A stretch of DNA of 17,489 bases from Cellvibrionales bacterium UBA2511. GTDB lineage: Bacteria > Pseudomonadota > Gammaproteobacteria > Pseudomonadales > Porticoccaceae. A program made the position numbers and the translations under genes. Below, one piece after another: positions 16,910 to 17,489 of the stretch (its first letter is position 1; each line of letters begins with the position of its first letter). The DNA is taken from assembly GCA_002341315.1 (NCBI GenBank), contig DDNV01000072.1:18758-36246 (forward strand), read 5' to 3'. The notes below the pieces were generated by a model. That model ran no database searches. It was not told where the DNA came from and saw only the letters and a program-made list of their open reading frames with translations.

Positions 16910-16995
16910 AGATCGCTGCGTCAGAATCCCGTTCCTTTTGTCGTTACCTGCCGGATTATCCAATAAGGTCAGCAACATGGACCACTGGCCCTCTG

Positions 16996-17352
16996 TCAAC
17001 GACGGTGGTGCAGTATTTCATTTAACAGCACTGCTCCACCAATGATATAGATGTAATCATCCGAGTCACTTCTCCGATAGTGATCATGTTTTTTGTGCCT
17101 GCTGTAATGACCATAGTGTTTTTTGTACTTGTAATGCCTGTTGTCGTGTGAATGAAATTTGCGACTACGGTATTGGTCATGCTTTTGGCCATATCGATAA
17201 TCATCCCGATAGCTCCTGCGATAGTCGTGGTGATAGTCGTGGCGGTATTCAGCACGAAACTTTGGTTTGTGGTCGCGATCCCCGGCCAGGGCCGGTGCCA
17301 TGCCAAGTATGATTGATATGCTCAGCAGACCGAGAACAAGAAGTTTTTGCAT
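16996..17352 (-). CDS. Small exported His/Tyr/Arg-rich protein
   Basis: A 118-residue protein. It has a clear signal peptide (residues 1-23, cleavage after ALA) and then a low-complexity, strongly basic region (30-95). There His, Tyr, Arg, Lys and Asp alternate, as in RHDYHHDYRRSYRDDYRYG and HYKYKKHYGHYSRHKKHDH. A short hydrophobic C-terminus, YIYIIGGAVLLNEILHHRR, may insert in or bind a membrane. I recognise no family. The His density suggests possible metal binding, which is inference. GGAG lies 8 nt before ATG 17352 and supports the start. Being in front of the sigma gene, with no terminator seen between, it may belong to the same transcription unit. Confidence 0.7.
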   Translation of the reverse strand: MQKLLVLGLLSISIILGMAPALAGDRDHKPKFRAEYRHDYHHDYRRSYRDDYRYGQKHDQYRSRKFHSHDNRHYKYKKHYGHYSRHKKHDHYRRSDSDDYIYIIGGAVLLNEILHHRR

Positions 17353-17383
17353 GCCGGGTACTCCATTTCTTCAGTAATGCTCA

Positions 17384-17414
17384 TTAGAACGTACCGGTGA
17401 GGTATCGGTTGACA
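17384..17414 (-). promoter_or_regulatory. Possible ECF-type promoter upstream of the His/Tyr-rich gene
   Basis: On the minus strand TGTCAACC (17407-17414) and CGTTCTAA (17384-17391) are 15 nt apart. An AAC-containing -35 and a CGT/TCTA-like -10 are the common form of ECF-sigma promoters, so this could be an autoregulatory site of the downstream sigma factor. It rests on one site and could be chance. Confidence 0.25.
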
Positions 17415-17472
17415 AACTTTTGGTCAGGGCTTGAGAGACAACCAGATTGGGCAATGGTCGGAGGGTTTTTCC

Positions 17473-17489
17473 ATGGCTCTGATCTGGTA
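17473..17489 (+). CDS. Possible start of a gene running off the right edge
   Basis: ATG at 17473 lies 7 nt after a strong GGAGGG ribosome site (17460-17465) and opens MALIW before the window ends. Five codons give no family information. The position fits a gene divergent from the His/Tyr-rich one. Confidence 0.25.

Noticed and set aside
16430..16966. A 178-residue plus-strand open frame
   Set aside because: It is the exact shadow of the sigma-factor gene, without signature motifs or ribosome site.
17022..17306. Minus-strand frame in another phase of the His/Tyr-rich gene
   Set aside because: The chosen frame has a ribosome site, a textbook signal peptide and a later stop. The alternative is Thr/Ile/Met-rich, a product of frame-shifting the same repeats.

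Overview
This window reads as a stretch of conserved core chromosome from a gammaproteobacterium. The protein set closely matches the Pseudomonas/Cellvibrio-type branch: succinyl-CoA synthetase, HtpG, GpsA, a DUF4389 protein, SixA, PrmB-AroC and a separate ETF / ETF-quinone oxidoreductase pair. From memory, Pseudomonas has lpdG-sucC-sucD, htpG, gpsA, folE, prmB, aroC and an HcaT-like MFS gene in the same relative order but more widely spaced. The genus cannot be fixed from sequence alone. I see no insertion sequence, phage gene, CRISPR array or obvious sign of transfer.

Layout. (1) 1-2521: the 3' end of dihydrolipoyl dehydrogenase, an intrinsic terminator, then sucC-sucD (TCA cycle) closed by another terminator. 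(2) 2599-4594: htpG behind a strikingly good heat-shock (sigma-32 type) promoter. (3) 4643-6572: gpsA, a small DUF4389 membrane protein and sixA, tightly packed on the + strand. (4) 6622-7170: folE on the - strand, divergent from prmB. (5) 7271-10896: prmB, aroC, an MFS transporter and a small anchored protein of unknown function on the + strand. (6) 10918-11062: a tRNA-Pro(CGG) gene on the - strand, with an extended -10 promoter, a GC-rich discriminator and its own terminator. (7) 11169-15575: a TetR-family regulator, ETF-quinone oxidoreductase on the - strand, and divergent etfB-etfA. Together the ETF genes carry electrons from acyl-CoA dehydrogenases through the flavoprotein ETF to the quinone pool. 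(8) 15574-17352, - strand: a small His/Tyr/Arg-rich exported protein, an ECF-type sigma factor, a single-pass membrane protein that is a likely anti-sigma factor, and an exported DUF3106-like repeat protein.

The least understood part is region 8, which looks like a self-contained envelope-signalling locus with no assigned signal or regulon. The next most interesting items are the candidate operators around the TetR and ETF genes. Most other genes are standard housekeeping functions. No stretch longer than 300 bases lacks a gene.
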